Of a stretch of DNA of 64,000 nucleotides, positions 20,724 through 31,962 are shown in pieces. The notes beneath the pieces are model-generated. The model was not told the DNA's origin, ran no database searches, and saw nothing but the letters and a program-made list of their open reading frames with translations. This DNA comes from Alentia gelatinosa (taxonomy: Eukaryota; Annelida; Polychaeta; Phyllodocida; Polynoidae): the NCBI GenBank assembly GCA_950022655.1, contig OX465583.1:10127798-10191797 (forward strand), written 5' to 3'. The translations under genes were made by a program, and so were the position numbers. Positions within the stretch are counted from its first letter, which is position 1; every line of letters starts with the position of its first letter.

Positions 20724-20938
20724 ACTGGAACGAGACGGAGTGGGGGCGCCCCGACATCCCTCCAGATGACCAAAAGCTTATTTTACCGATGGTCATGCAG
20801 CACTTGTGTCCCGCCTGGGTGTCCTTCATTGGTCTGGGCGCCGTGTCGGCCGCCGTCATGTCGTCCGCAGACTCCTCTGTACTCTCAGCCAGCTCCATGT
20901 TCGCCCGCAACGTGTACAAACTCATATTCAGACAAAAG
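20724..20938 (+). CDS. SLC5A7: Choline transporter exon encoding [19 protein letters not shown]
   Basis: A 215-base exon encoding (D)[58 protein letters not shown] and [29 protein letters not shown] is one of the best-conserved CHT1 segments. NET is a potential N-glycosylation sequon in the extracellular loop. The exon ends in phase 0 at AAAAG|GTGAGC. Its last 27 bases plus the donor are the unit of the tandem array that follows. Confidence 0.95.
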
Positions 20939-21603
20939 GTGAGCATTATATACGTGTACAAACTCATATTCAGACAAAAGGTGAGCATTATATACAACAT
21001 GTACAAACTCATATTCAGACAAAAGGTGAGCATTATATATGTGTACAAACTCATATTCAGACAAAAGGTGAGCACTATATACGTGTACAAACTCATATTC
21101 AGAGAAAAGGTGAGCATTATATACACCATGTACAAACTCATATTCAGACAAAAGGTGAGCCGTATATATATGTGTACAAATTTATATTCAGACAAAAGGT
21201 GAGTATTATATATGTGTACAAACTCATATTCAGACAAAAGGTAAGCAATATATACAACGTGTACAAACTCATATTCAGACAAAAGGTAAGCAGTATATAT
21301 ACGTGTAGAAACTCATATTCAGATGAAAGGTAAGCAATATATACGTGTACAAACTCATATTCAGACAAAAGGTAAGCATTATATACAACGTGTACAAACT
21401 CATATTCAGACAAAAGGTGAGCATTATATATACAATGTATACAAACTCATATTCAGACAAAAGGTGAGCATTATATATATAATGTGTACAAACTCATATT
21501 CAAACAAAAGGTGAGCAGTATATATATGTAACGTGTACAAACTCACATTCAGACAAAAAGTAAGCATTATATACGTGTACAAAACTCATATTCAGACAAA
21601 AGA
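20912..21603 (+). repeat. Tandem array of about 16 exon-end/splice-donor units
   Basis: Units of 42-49 bp start at 20912, 20954, 20999, 21041, 21083, 21128, 21172, 21214, 21259, 21303, 21345, 21390, 21437, 21484, 21533 and 21575. Each repeats the last 27 exon bases (encoding VYKLIFRQK) followed by GTGAGC, GTGAGT or GTAAGC and a short ATATA-rich spacer. Unit 1 is the real exon end. Steps from unit 1 to unit 6 are 42, 45, 42, 42 and 45, all multiples of three, and the frame stays open, so donors 2-6 would add 14- or 15-residue repeats. A 44-base step between units 6 and 7 breaks the frame; a stop occurs at 21200-21202. Confidence 0.93.
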
Positions 21604-21621
21604 TCAGTATGGAATCAGAGC

Positions 21622-21824
21622 TTAAGGCCCCTGTCCATTGGCCAACGAAAACGGTGTAGATCTCTTGAGTTCTCCTAAAAGCCCATTTATATTTTGCTTC
21701 AGCTGTGCTAAAGGTTCGTCAGTGGTTCCTGACTGTAGCGCGTTGACAGGCAATGGAAAGAAGCTATTAGGAGAACTAAAAAAAATCAACAACGTTTTTG
21801 TCGGTCAATGGAAACGGGCCTTAA
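21622..21824. mobile_element. Short TIR element with TTAA flanks (195 bp)
   Basis: Element 21626-21820 begins GGCCCCTGTCCATTGGCCAACG and ends with the diverged inverse, CGGTCAATGGAAACGGGCC. Both flanks are TTAA (21622-21625, 21821-21824), though a 3-bp TWA duplication cannot be excluded. Inner inverted blocks GTTCTCCTAAAAGC / TATTAGGAGAAC are also present. The left inner part recurs near 20255-20340. Confidence 0.7.
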
Positions 21825-22164
21825 GTTTCCCTCGTATACAAAGCCTGAATTAAAAATGTTCAAGTTTAAATTCCATGTTAATGTCTTGTCTTCTCTCTGA
21901 AATCCTGGCCGCTGATTGGTCAATTGCATATGACGCATATATATCATCTCGCATTGACTCCACCACGGTCATGTTGTAGTATTGTCACTTTACCGGGGTG
22001 ATTGTTATGTTGTGTTTTTTCAATGTTTTAGGGGTTTTTAACTATATTTATTGACCATAAATATGACATTCAATGTACATACACATTGATCTTCCATATC
22101 ATTGGTCTCTTTATTATTCAGGAAAAAAATAACAGATCTTCCACTGCTATAATGGTTGAATAAT

Positions 22165-22446
22165 ATGAAGAGACGTCACGAGTTTGAGTCTGAGTTTATT
22201 TATGCCACGCATTTTGTTGGCTCTATAATTTCACGAGTCGAAGACAAGTGACATTAAGGAGCCAACAAGATGAGTGGCATAAATAAGCTCAAACTCAAAC
22301 AAGTGGCGTCTAGATTTTATCCTACCCCATTTCCATATTTTCTCAGTATCAGAAAGTAGTGGCATAAACAACACTTTATGTCACACCCGTGACATAAACA
22401 AATCCCATGTTAAGCCTATGGCGTTTTTTATTAGGGGTAGGATAAA
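22165..22446. mobile_element. Foldback element with bracket TTATCCTACCCC...GGGGTAGGATAA
   Basis: Hairpin arms contain CACGAGTTTGAGTCTGAG, TTTATTTATGCCAC and TTTTGTTGGCTC and their inverses, around loop CACGAGTCGAAGACAAGTG. The bracket starts TTATCCTACCCC at 22318 and ends TTAGGGGTAGGATAAA at 22446, with TTAAGCCTATGGCG just before. An inverted relative lies at 48450-48730. Confidence 0.75.
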
Positions 22447-22478
22447 GGTTATTCCTATGGCTAAACTAGTACCAGGGA

Positions 22479-22735
22479 CCTGTTTCCCTAGTTTTGTGAC
22501 ATGTCTAGATGATGTCTGTGACACCATACAGACAGATTGGGGTTCACTAACTTTGTGATAACACAAGTAGGCTTGAGTTTCGCTTGTTGCGAACGGTACA
22601 TCGCCAACTGTGACACGACATGTGACATTTGATGTGACATGCGTTATGCGTTATGTGACTTTCTTTTGTCCGTTCTTGCTTGCACTGTTGGTGCCGCTTC
22701 TCATGTCTGTCTAGCATTTTTGTCATGAAACTAGT
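22479..22735. mobile_element. TIR element, diverged copy (relative at 25078-25347)
   Basis: Starts GGGACCTGTTTCCCTAG and ends near TCATGAAACTAGTGAGA, with an internal CATGTCTAGATG and a palindromic ACACCATACAGACA segment. It aligns by eye along its length with 25078-25347, whose ends are better preserved. Confidence 0.6.
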
Positions 22736-22808
22736 GAGATAAAATCCTGTATTGTATTATTTTCTGACGATGAACTAAATGAACCTCTCTGTATTTCACC
22801 GTTCACAG

Positions 22809-23510
22809 GCATCGGAACGCGAAGTGATCTGGGTGATGCGCGTGGGAATATTCGGCGTGGGAATCCTGGCTACGGTGATGGGCATCACCATCACCACCAT
22901 CTACGGCCTGTGGTACCTGTGTGCCGACCTCGTCTATGTCATCCTCTTCCCGCAACTGGTGTCGGTGGTGCACCTCCGAGACACGAACACTTACGGCTCT
23001 CTGGCCGGCTACGTTATAGGCTTGGCCTTCCGGATGATGGGAGGCGAGCCGCTCATATTCCTCCCCGCCATTATCAAGTACCCGGGCTACGATGAGGAGA
23101 ACAACATCCAAGAGTTCCCCTTCAAGACCCTGTGCATGCTTGTGAGCTTTTCCTTCATCCTGATCGCCTCCTACGCAACCAAGTATATCTTCGAGAACGG
23201 ACTCTTACCCAAGCACTATGATATCTTCATGTGCGTGGTAAATATTCCCGATGAGGTGATCGCCCTCAAGGAACACTCCAATGGCCACCATGAGGATGAT
23301 GTGGAGAGTGAGTTAACGTCGCTTAATGCTAAGAAGACAGAGTCCAACGGTCAAATCAACCCCGCACTCAAGTTCTCCCAGAAGGAGCTCCTAGAGCCTG
23401 GACCTCCAGGGCAGGGGCATGAGAACAAGGGACTGGAGGTCACTCCTACCATGGAGGAACCCCCTCCGAGGCCCCCAGAGTATAACAGTGATTACACGAC
23501 TGGATTGTAA
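22809..23510 (+). CDS. SLC5A7: Choline transporter, last coding exon
   Basis: A 702-base exon encoding the last 233 residues and a TAA stop. It reads [20 protein letters not shown], then a [20 protein letters not shown] block, [20 protein letters not shown] and [12 protein letters not shown], all typical of the C-terminal transmembrane helices of CHT1. After the last helix (about [14 protein letters not shown]) comes a cytoplasmic tail of about 100 residues rich in acidic and polar residues. It contains SQKELLEPG and ends [22 protein letters not shown] fits a PPxY ligand for Nedd4-type WW domains; vertebrate CHT1 is reported to be controlled by Nedd4-2. The last three residues, T-G-L, fit a class I PDZ ligand. 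Both tail motifs are sequence matches only. AATAAA at 23936 is a possible polyadenylation signal. Confidence 0.95.
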   Translation, partial: ASEREVIWVMRVGIFGVGILATVMGITITTIYGLWYLCADLVYVILFPQLVSVVHLRDTNTYGSLAGYVIGLAFRMMGGEPLIFLPAIIKYPGYDEENNIQEFPFKTLCMLVSFSFILIASYATKYIFENGLLPKHYDIFMCVVNIPDEVIALKEHSNGHHEDDVESELTSLNAKKTESNGQINPALKFSQKELLEPGPPGQGHENKGLEVTPTMEEPPPRPPEYNSDYTTGL

Positions 23511-23960
23511 CCGATTGTTTCGTTGTGTTTATGTTTTTAATGTGTTAACATGAGAGAAACGTGTCTCCGTTAGTCGTTGACAGTGATGCTGGTACTGGAG
23601 ATAGCAGACAGGGTTATGGTCGCTAAGGGCTGCTGGAACCAGAGGGCCAGCAGTACTTCTGTTGGTGTTTCTACAAGAAGAGTGGAAGAGGATGTTAAAA
23701 TGGCCGATTCGCTCATCTTATTACTTCTGGTTCCAGGCATGGGAACAGGGCAGAACCGATACACAGGTTTGGTTTATGTGTGTGAGGAATAGTCGCAGAT
23801 TTATCATCGTTGTTGCTAGAAATGACCGGATTGGATTGCGTACATCGTAGGGACAATTGTGTTGTCGAATGGGAGTCAACGGTGACTGAACGTATTAGTG
23901 TTCCAAACGTGGAACGAACACTCTCTATTCTGGAGCAATAAAGGTACTTGAGTGGAACAA
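23511..23960 (+). other. SLC5A7: Probable 3' untranslated region of the choline transporter gene
   Basis: Follows the stop codon without a recognisable repeat. The first canonical AATAAA is at 23936-23941. The true mRNA end cannot be fixed from sequence alone. Confidence 0.5.
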
Positions 23961-25877
23961 TTATCATTTAGGATTCACTTTAAAGATGGATATATAGCAA
24001 GTTAATAAGATCGTCGAAAAGACAGGAAATTTGTAGTCAGAGAACAGGTACGCCCGACATTTGGATATCCCAGTAGAAAGAAACTATTAACCACATCGTT
24101 AGGTTAGTGACAAGTAGCAGCACCAAGAGTTCTCGTAGGTGGCCCAATCAAAAGCCAATGAAATGTAAGACTGTGTACTATAAGATGCAAGGCCAATCCT
24201 TACCAAAACGGGAATGAAATCTGTATTTAACGCTGGATTGAAGATCTCTCGGGATGAAACTTGCCAGAAAGGTCAGTAGCAAAGACCTCGATATGGTTGA
24301 TATGCAGTGTGTTCAGTTTAAACAGAAAAGGATACATAGGTTGGGTTATCTGATGATAAAAAGGAGGGGAATGTTTGAGTGGGGTACTTGTGGCACTTGG
24401 GACCTGTATAGTTAGTGTCCTTAACCCATTGCAGTCTTATAGTGTATCTATGCATTGGTTTAAAAGAGGAGCAGTAGAGTATGTTATTTATGATTATAAT
24501 TTCTGGGTGTTTTCTTGAAGCAGGCAGTGGTCACAGCAAACTATTATGTACCTATAAAAACGAAGTATGTCATTTTCCCCGTGCCAGCGAGAATACTGCA
24601 TAGTCCCATGTGCCGCCAGTTACCAACACAATGGCCGAAGATCGTGTAGTATTTGTTGAAAAGGAAACGTGCATATTTCGAACCGAAATATCTGAGTGTC
24701 GCTGAATTCTGAGCTCTGAGCTGAAATCTGGAAAATAGGGTGAAGCGTATTTCTAGATTAGAGAATGATGACATCTGCCGTGCTTACTGCCGAAACTTTT
24801 TGTGACAAATGCAAATAATAAGTTTTGAAATGATATCATTATAAATATTTACTCGGTAGGCCAAGTATGTAACGATACTTTATATTGAGGCGCAAACACA
24901 TTTACCTGGGCCATGTAGTGACCTTGAAAATCTCAAGACTAACCCGCAATACGGAATTCAGGAACACATAAAGTTTCTCAAGATAAGATTAGGATTAGCT
25001 GTGGCGACGTATTACTTAGACACCTACGTAGCCATGTTCGTATGACATGGACATTGCATACCTGTTTACTGCAACCAGGGACCTGTTTCACTAGTTTCAT
25101 GACATGTCTAGATGGCGTCTGTGACACCATACAGACATATTGGTTTCGTGACAACACAAGTAGCGCTGGCACAAGTGGCGCTGTAGTGTCACTGTTCACA
25201 ACACCGACATTGTGACACAACATGCAACAATAGATGTGACATGCGTTATGAAACGTGACTTCGTTTTGTCCATTCTTGCTTGCACTGTTGGTGCCGCTTT
25301 TCATGTCTGTCTAACACTGTTGTCACGAAACTAGTGAAACAGGTCCCAGTAGATGGGAGAAGATGTAGGAGAAAGGCTGGGCAGTGTTCCGAGTCCCATT
25401 GTAGTTCGGTAGATGTAGGGACAGATGCCAAATGATGCTGCTAGGACACTAGAAGGACACAGTGACACATGTCATGCTGTCCCTGGGGAATGATGTTGAT
25501 ATTGTTAAATTTCAAACATTAGGTACTGTTTCTCTCCAGTCAGAGACAGACCAGAGGTGCTTTGAGCTTGCTGAGATACATTTGAGCTACGGCTGGCAGA
25601 ACTTGCCTCAGTGTTCGTCCTAACAGTTAAATGGCAATAAAAAGTAATAATTATAATGATGAGAACATGTACATACTTAATGTCCACGATACCATGTGTA
25701 GATACTACTATGACACACGAACATGTATAAGTGTACACATGACCACATGTATATCCGTACATTAAAATGGGACTCACTGTAATATTGTTGATATAAACTG
25801 TGTATAGATATCATGTCCAATATATCGACAGAGCAGGAATGCATGTAGTTGCCGGATGAATCAGACTAGCTGAGATG
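23961..25877. other. Intergenic stretch containing one TIR element
   Basis: No gene is recognised on either strand. The only structured part is the TIR element at 25078-25347. Confidence 0.6.
25078..25347. mobile_element. MITE with 27-bp near-perfect inverted ends
   Basis: The left end, GGGACCTGTTTCACTAGTTT then CATGACA, is the inverse complement of the right end, TGTCACGAAACTAGTGAAAC then AGGTCCC, with one mismatch. No clear target duplication is seen, so the superfamily is not assigned. No coding capacity. Its relative at 22479 lies in the choline transporter intron. Confidence 0.8.
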
Positions 25878-27954
25878 ATACCTACATGTAAATAAATATA
25901 TCTAATGAATATATAGGAAGTAACGAAACAGGTAGAGCATGGTAGTTGTACTAGCAAAAATCGAGTGTTGAGTGTTAACTGTTCAACTGTCAATATAGAG
26001 TAACACTATACCACTGTGATCGGTCCACCATAATGGTTTGTTGGTTACAGGTATCGAGTAAAGTAAATATATATATATATATTATAGATGTTGCATCGAT
26101 GCTGTTAGAACATAGAAAGACTATTCTGTATAGCTACATAGGTATCCAAACACCATGCAGTACGCTGCTTTGTTTATAAAGGGTCTGAAGCAGATATTAT
26201 ATTATTACAGAGATGTAGGATGTAAAGAAGCTTATTTAGGAGTCAGATTATTAGGCATATGGTTGACAGAATTAAGATTGTATTGTGAGGCATTATGTGA
26301 AATTTATGTTAATCAACATTATGAATGATAAATTGTTCCTCCGAAACATACATTCTAATAAAGTGTATGGGGAGCCCATTGAGAGTCGAGGTTTGCTCTT
26401 CACAAACGACTGCTACTTCATGTGAAAATATTCTACGAAAAAAACTTCCCCTGTTAGGATTCTGATAGACCTGTTTTCACAAAATGCCTCACATTATGTA
26501 GTGCAGTGAAATTAATTCTAATGCAATAATAGATGAACAACACAGTATAGACAAATACTGGAGAACTCAACACAAAACGAACTCAGCCCATAAAAAACTT
26601 GACCCATTAGATGAACCGGACCTGTAATGAACTCAACCCATTTTAAATCTTCCCAACTCAAGTATCTTGCTAGAACTGTGGATAAATACTACATTCAGTA
26701 GGAAGTATGTTATCTTGGCCTAAAATTTGGTCTCCTCTGGGGAAGAAAACAAAAAAGAAACCCTTCCCCTAAACCCAATTCTTAACTTTAACCCTAACCC
26801 TAAACATAACTGGACTTATTTTTCAAATCCGCTAGTTTATCTGTCTATAAGCTAACTAGTCAGATATTTCCTTCTATATTAAATTGTCTTATCTTTAGCA
26901 TCTGAAATGGGTCAAGTACTCAAATTGAATTCTCCAAAACAGGTCAAGTTCTCCTGACAACTACGAGTAGAGTTCGTTTCAGGCCGAGTTCTCCAGGAAC
27001 CATATAGACTTCCGTCGTGAAGCCCATAATGGCCAGACTGTGATTCCCGTAAGGTGTGCATTGAATTGTAAACGACGTCACTTTATTTTGTTTATAATCT
27101 GCTTATCGAATGTGTCTGGTTGCGAAAGGAAATGAACTACTTAAGGAAAATCAATAATGTTAAAGATTTTTTAAAAGGCTATATTTGGAATTATTTTTGA
27201 ATAATCCTAAAAAGTAAAAAAGAAAGATACCTAGAATTATACTTTCCAATATTTCAAGTGTAGGTACACTGATTCTGACACCATTGTGGTCATGAAGATA
27301 CATTCTTAGATACTGAGGGGGGCATCCAGACAATTACAAAGTTTTACAGGAATTTGCTGCTCATTTACCTTTAGCTTGACGTAAAGGGGACATTCCACAG
27401 CACCCTTACTTTATGTAATATTGTCAACCTTTTCATTAATTCGAGCTACATATATAGGTTGAGATGCTGCTAATTTTCCATTCATTATGATTACTGATTG
27501 CTCAATCCAGAACATTCCTTGGGTATTTCGATGTATAATACAACTGTCTCTATACCCTATGTTGCTTATCTCAATAATGATAATAATGTTGGTGTCTTAG
27601 TTAAATGTCTAACCGGAAACATCTATGGGATATGGTATTAATAACTACAAGGGAATTGAAATAAATACAACAGTTATGAAGAACATTGGTCTCTTCATTG
27701 GAAATGTCAACATATTCTTTTATAATGAATCTATCATGTCGACTTTAATTATAGTAGTGGCAAACCTATGGTGCCACATACTGAAATAGTGATAAAACAG
27801 GACAAACTAATTTGCACTATATTAGTGCATGCTAAAAAAAGAGTCGACTGATCATCAGCATCGTTTTGATGAGATATACATAATTCATCGGCAAACAACG
27901 CAGCGGCCAACTCCCTTTGATTCAGATCATACTAATAGATAAACTTGATTAAGC

Positions 27955-28263
27955 GTGGATAATAAAGAAGAAACCAGCAAGTTTCGGTCACAGTCATCTT
28001 TCTTCATAGAGTTTGAATGCAGAGCCATATGAATGAGGTGACAGCCTGGTGAATATTGCAAAGCATTCAAATGATATTGAGGTGGACGACTGTGACCAAA
28101 ACAAGTTGCTTTCTGTTTTTATCTCACCCCTGTATACACTAAATGAACTGATATTTCCAAGACGTCATCACCCATTAAGTATTAGTACTAATACTTGAAG
28201 GACAATTGAGAACGATTTCATGACGTTAAGCCTATGGGATAGAATTACCAGGGGTGAGATAAT
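27955..28263. mobile_element. Foldback element within copy A
   Basis: Hairpin arms (AAGAAACCAGCAAGTTTCGGTC / GACTGTGACCAAAACAAG type) surround GAGGTGACAGCCTGGTG. They are followed by a TTATCTCACCCC-like bracket near 28119 and GTTAAGCCTATGGG with CAGGGGTGAGATAAT ending at 28263. Its paralogue in copy B is 39895-40208, so the insertion predates the segmental duplication. Confidence 0.7.
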
Positions 28264-30549
28264 AGGCAGTCCTTGATAAGCAGTCGAGTGGTTTAGCACT
28301 GCCTTGGTAATGCTGGGTGGAGAAACTGTAAGGCCACATGTCTTTGTAGAGAGGTCACCTGAAGATGGTTAAGGCAATTGAACAGCCATGCATATAAACA
28401 AAGGGGGTTGGCAAGTATCTGGTGTGAGGAGTATGTGACACACGCTTCACGCAAGTCATCTCAAACCCATGGTGCCTAAAACATGAGAGTTGTGTTTATC
28501 AATTGAAGTACCCCAATCAGACCTGGCCCTCTAAATTGGTAGAAAACCAGACAATTGTCGATATTTGTAGAATACTATCACCCATAAAACTTTGACTTGT
28601 CCATGAAACATTCAAATAAAATTACAGTAAACAGACTGAATAACTGTAGTTTGTTGCTGTCCAGATCTCATTACACATGTTATTTATGTAGTGTCTTAGG
28701 TATGCACCACATGATACACGACATCCACATTATCGAGACGACTGTAGATCTTCATTTGTTTCACACTATTGGGTTACCTCTAAATCATAGCCTCTAGGGT
28801 ATTTATCAACAAGGTTGCCTTGTGTACAGAAGTTAACATGGCTACATACAAAACCATTCCATTTGATTCAATTTCTCCTAGTTATTCACATCTGTTTACC
28901 TGTTTGTGGTGGAGCTAAGAAGTTCAAAGGTCCAGCCGACTGAGTGTCTTTCAGCAAAGGCTATGTTGATGATTGGTTGGTTGTATGTTAAGACTATGGT
29001 TAATTAATGGTAGTTGCTCTATTCTTTGTTAATCTATAATGTAGATGGTGCACATGATAATTGTTCACTCTTAGATCTAGATCCATTGTTAAAAGGCTTT
29101 CATGTTACATCGACCACTTGGTTAAGTGCGACGGTGATGGACAGTTTATTTTTCCTGCTGTATTTAATTATTTCATCTCATTTTCTGGTCACAAGTAAAA
29201 CAAAACAGCCCCTTGGCCACAACTGTTGTTACCATAATAATTATTACGACCCTTGACCAGTGCAGGGCCACTGGTCCCCATGGAAACGTGTGTGATGCAA
29301 TAATGAGTGTGTAGGACGGTAGGTGTCGTGCGTGTATAACTGTGAACCCCGATCTTCATCTAGGATACAGTCTTGATCTGTGTATAGATCTGTCATAGTC
29401 TTATTGGTAGCGACTGCACAATGAAACAAGAGTAAAGCGCTGACTCAGTGAGGAGTCTCTTAAACTATGTATTATTAGTAAGTACCATGAACAAGTGGTG
29501 TAGGTTTTAGGCGAGTTTGTACAGTCTGTGACAAAGAGTCTATAAACTACACAGAGATTGGTGTGTGATTAAAGGATAGAGGCTGACACCACTGTGTATC
29601 ACTGGTCAGCATCAGGCAAATACTATCTACGTGCGACGTAAGTAGACAGCAGGTGTATATTTTTATCCAATAGGGGCACAAGTACAATATCCTCTACAGT
29701 TAAGCATCGATGCAATAATGTTGTACACAATATGTCCAACCAGGTAATCATTTTACCAGTCACCACTAATGGGCAGTGGCCAATAAACCTGACAGAAGAA
29801 AATGCAATGCTCAGATAGACATATGCATGACAAATATGTGTTTTGCCTTTTGACTTATTTGTAGACTTAACCCATCAAGCATTAAAGGAAATATATATAA
29901 TAATTATCAGTTGGAAAATTAAGAATTCACACAATTCTATAAATTAGGCTTTCTATCAAACATTATAGTCGTAAATATCTTACTTCTCATTTTAGTGTCA
30001 TAGAATTCTACATGATATGTCTTCTGTCAAGCATTAGAGACAATGTATGTTATTCAAAATTTATCATTGACAGAATAATAGATAAATAAAATCATACAGG
30101 CAAGCAAAGTGCTGGTTGCACTGGACTAATGGTTCATCATATATATCACTATATGAATATCATAAAGTGATACAAATCTCAACGAATCCTTTGGACATGG
30201 TCAGAGGACATGGTGGGTAGGGCCAGAAACTATCTTTTAAAAATGTGGGCACGCTTCCAGTGCCAGCTACACTATACAATTTTTTCATTCAGATCTTTTT
30301 TATGATCCCACCAGTTCTCCATTTTTAGCATTTTTCCAGTCACTTAAGTGACCATACATCTGTCAATTTGAAATTAAAGTTCTACATATATATGCATCTA
30401 TAGCAAGTAATTGATTCATCCTTCAAATGGAATAGAAACATACATAGATTTATGCCCAGGCGTCATCAGAGTACTCCCTAATGCCTATGTTTTAACCCCT
30501 CCATTTGGTGGACTTCTGCGTTGTTTATATTCATCCATTGTGAACACAG

Positions 30550-31080
30550 TTAATTTCTTTATATAAAACCTGTCAGATACCATAACTCTGGTATACTGAT
30601 TGAAAACTGTGATATAAGGCCTCAAAGCCATTGTTTACATAGACAATAATTAATGGTTTTGTGAACAGGTGGCCGTAAACCACTCAAGGTTGTAGTAATA
30701 CATGAGCACTAGCCAGTGTATTACGATGTCATCCTTGAGTGGTTTACAGAGGTCCCTGTCCACATTACCATCGTTTGTTGCATTTAATATCCATCTTTTT
30801 GAATAAACCAAACCTAGTAATTGCTATATAAAAGGGTATAACAAAAGGGACTATTTCTTTGCTCTATAGCACAAAGGGGCTAATTTTCCCATATACCATG
30901 ATTTTGAGGCCGTAAACCACAGATTTTAAGCTGTATACCACAGTTATGGTATCTGACAGGTTTTACATAATGGGTGGTGGTTTAAGAAGTCCCCATATAT
31001 TTTTAATGGGGTCTTTGTTTACGATGAATAATAGGGAAAAATAGTTCCTTTCAGCTATAGAGCAAAGAAACAATCCCTAG
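30550..31080. repeat. Large imperfect palindrome of the CTGTCAGATACC family
   Basis: AAAACCTGTCAGATACCATAAC at the left is inverted by GTTATGGTATCTGACAGGTTTT at about 30945-30966. An inner inverted pair CCGTAAACCACTCAAG / CTTGAGTGGTTTAC sits near 30670-30750. Related, shorter sequences lie at 19965-20240 and 41600-41720. Confidence 0.65.
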
Positions 31081-31962
31081 TTTTATACTTTTTAATAAGG
31101 CAACTACTTTGTTTGATATATTCGAAAAGATGGATAATAAATGTAATGGGTGATGGGTCACTCTGTAAACCACTGAAAGTTGATGTCTTAACACACTCGC
31201 TAATGCTCATGTATTACTGCACATCAACCTTGCATGGGTTACGGCTGTCTATCCACAAAACCATTGTTATTGTCTATTTATCTAATTGCCAAAAGTTCTA
31301 TGCTCTTCTGGTGATTGCCATTTGATGGAAGTGTTGGCGTTGGTATATTAGTACCAGTGTATTATCTTATTATTTTGAAGAGAATGGCTTCCAAAGTAAC
31401 TGATTGATGCATAGGTGCAGGTTAGGGGAACTGGTAAGGGAAATAGACAATAGCCTTGACTTTACCTGGCAGGGAGGCAGGCATCTGTTGAAAAATCTAT
31501 GCCTACAAAAGTACATGGTACAAGGAGACCTCGTATGAAAGTTATATTAATGATATTCAAGCTCGATCGCTATGACTTGCTCTAGCTGACAGAAGGTTGT
31601 CGAAATGTGTCAAATAAAGCTAACGGTATTAGCTAACTTTTCATGTAATAGCCTAAATTATTAAACAGGCCCCAGGAATGCTGGGGGTCATTGAATAAAT
31701 TATGACAGTGAAAGGACAGGGTACAAGGAGACCTTGTATGAGGGTTATTGTTCAATAGTATTAAAGCTCGTTCAGCTAGTACTGTTCTACCAGGTCGTCC
31801 ATAAGTATTGAATAAAGTTGACCCACGTTGTCCCTGGGTATAGTCTCATCACATCCTACCTTGTCATTAAAATGAAGACAAGACCAACAAACTGACTGTA
31901 GGATGATAGATCCACTGAAGGGTGATGATTCCTCGACACAAGAAGAGGTACCTGGAAGAGAC

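Larger units (their letters stand above)
21604..22808 (+). other. Rest of the last choline transporter intron, with three mobile elements
   Basis: The intron ends in TTCACAG at 22802-22808. It contains the element at 21626-21820, a foldback element at 22165-22446 and a TIR element at 22479-22735. The remaining sequence is unique and non-coding. Confidence 0.8.
25878..31962 (+). repeat. Segmental duplication, copy A
   Basis: Starting at ATACCTACATG this stretch runs colinearly with 33384-43421 (copy B). Shared landmarks are the CTGTGATCGGTCCACCATAA block (26017 / 33518), the TGCAGTACGCTGC block (26156 / 38764), CACACAATTCTA (29927 / 41006) and the GATCCACTGAA block (31908 / 43371). The copies differ by many substitutions and indels, so the event is not recent. 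No gene is recognised. Nested repeats include a foldback element (27955-28263) and a dispersed palindromic family (30550-31080). Confidence 0.85.

Noticed and set aside
18265..21603. CRISPR-like array
   Set aside because: The repeats are directly adjacent without unique spacers, lie at exon borders of an animal gene and have no cas genes nearby. They are minisatellites.
26790..26815. Telomere-like TAACCC repeats
   Set aside because: Only two or three degenerate TAACCC copies are present in AT-rich duplicated sequence; too few for an interstitial telomere.
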